DNA of 33,100 nucleotides from the NCBI GenBank assembly GCA_020437105.1, contig JAGQWR010000098.1:261-33360 (forward strand). Reading direction: 5' to 3'. The position numbers and the translations under genes are program-made. How positions within the stretch are numbered: the first letter of the stretch is position 1; the number at the start of each line of letters is the position of its first letter. Shown here in pieces: positions 32,765 to 33,100 of this stretch. A model generated the notes under the pieces. That model was not told the DNA's origin. It ran no database searches and was given only the letters and a program-made list of their open reading frames with translations. This stretch comes from Saprospiraceae bacterium (GTDB taxonomy: Bacteria > Bacteroidota > Bacteroidia > Chitinophagales > Saprospiraceae).

Positions 32765-33100
32765 CAACAAAAAAGTGGACAGCATAAAAAAAGATTAAGC
32801 AACTGCCTTAATTAATAGATCTGTTTCAAAATAGTTTTCTGGAGTTTTATACCCCAAAACCGAATGAAGTCTTTTTCTATTATACCATATCTCGATGTAT
32901 TCAAAAATGGCTATTCTAGCCTCCTTAGGTGTAATCAGACCAAGTGGATAGAGCCATTCCGTCTTCAAGGATTTAAAGAAGCTTTCTGCTACTGCGTTAT
33001 CCCAACAATTGCCTTTTCTGCTCATAGATTGTTTGACTTGATCATGCTTAGCTAGTTCCTCTCTAAATTCAGTGCAGGCATATTGAACCCCTCTGTCCGA
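32765..33100 (-). mobile_element. IS3-family insertion sequence, right end only (window edge)
   Basis: Transposase coding sequence reaches the window edge, and the element ends somewhere between about 32750 and 32790, near TTGCAACAAAAAAGTGGACA. The exact terminal inverted repeat cannot be fixed because the other end is not in the window. The insertion seems to have cut the integrase gene. Confidence 0.7.
32795..33100 (-). CDS. IS3-family transposase OrfB, C-terminal part (partial)
   Basis: The frame is open from the window edge (33100) to the stop at 32795, 101 codons. It holds the second and third catalytic acids of the DDE (rve) integrase core: D in SDRGVQYAC at the edge, and E in [39 protein letters not shown] is the usual IS3/IS150-type C-terminal signature. 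The upstream part with the first Asp and OrfA lies outside the window. An ATG at 33025 is internal, not the start. Confidence 0.92.
   Translation of the reverse strand, partial: SDRGVQYACTEFREELAKHDQVKQSMSRKGNCWDNAVAESFFKSLKTEWLYPLGLITPKEARIAIFEYIEIWYNRKRLHSVLGYKTPENYFETDLLIKAVA

Overview
The window reads as a piece of a Bacteroidota chromosome, possibly the Saprospiria/Cytophagia side. The respiratory cluster has that phylum's characteristic order, Shine-Dalgarno sequences are mostly absent, and dispersed palindromes and 7-bp-period repeats are common between genes. The taxon is an inference from gene order and style.

Left part (1-11761), respiration. Four genes of alternative complex III (actC partial, actD, actE, actF) run directly into a cytochrome c oxidase operon: subunit II, subunit I, heme O synthase, two subunit III-type proteins and subunit IV. 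A strong hairpin at 9904-9942 ends it. A SCO-like protein, a DUF420 membrane protein and a small Cys-motif membrane protein follow. Electrons would go from menaquinol through the Act complex to the oxidase. Two oddities stand out: subunit II carries a C-terminal OmpA-type peptidoglycan-binding domain, and the SCO-like protein has lost its copper ligands.

Middle part (11785-17352), ordinary housekeeping and small envelope genes: a coiled-coil membrane protein, DUF423, a large lipoprotein, a small secreted protein and ung (uracil-DNA glycosylase). ung lies between inverted ~120-base repeat arms. A nested structure then sits at tRNA-Arg(TCT): a 27-base copy of the tRNA 5' end, split by two tandem 36-base palindromes, then a GIY-YIG nuclease ORF whose last codons lie inside the intact tRNA gene.

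Right part (17353-33100), a defence island beside tRNA-Arg. A three-copy ~115-120 base repeat array and an 11-base copy of the tRNA 3' end mark its left side. A plus-strand operon encodes a PLD-nuclease/SF2-helicase, an 81-aa protein, a DndD/SMC-like ATPase and a 161-aa protein, resembling the restriction half (SspFGH type) of a DNA phosphorothioation system. A convergent minus-strand operon encodes SspB (DUF4007), SspC (large P-loop ATPase) and SspD (PAPS-reductase/DndC-like). These are translationally coupled to three further genes that I do not recognise as part of any described Ssp system: a 561-aa unknown protein, a 376-aa P-loop ATPase and a PIN-domain nuclease. This SspBCD + ATPase/PIN module is the best candidate for an undescribed system here. 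No SspA cysteine desulfurase is present in the window. The right edge has a broken tyrosine integrase and the end of an IS3-family transposase.
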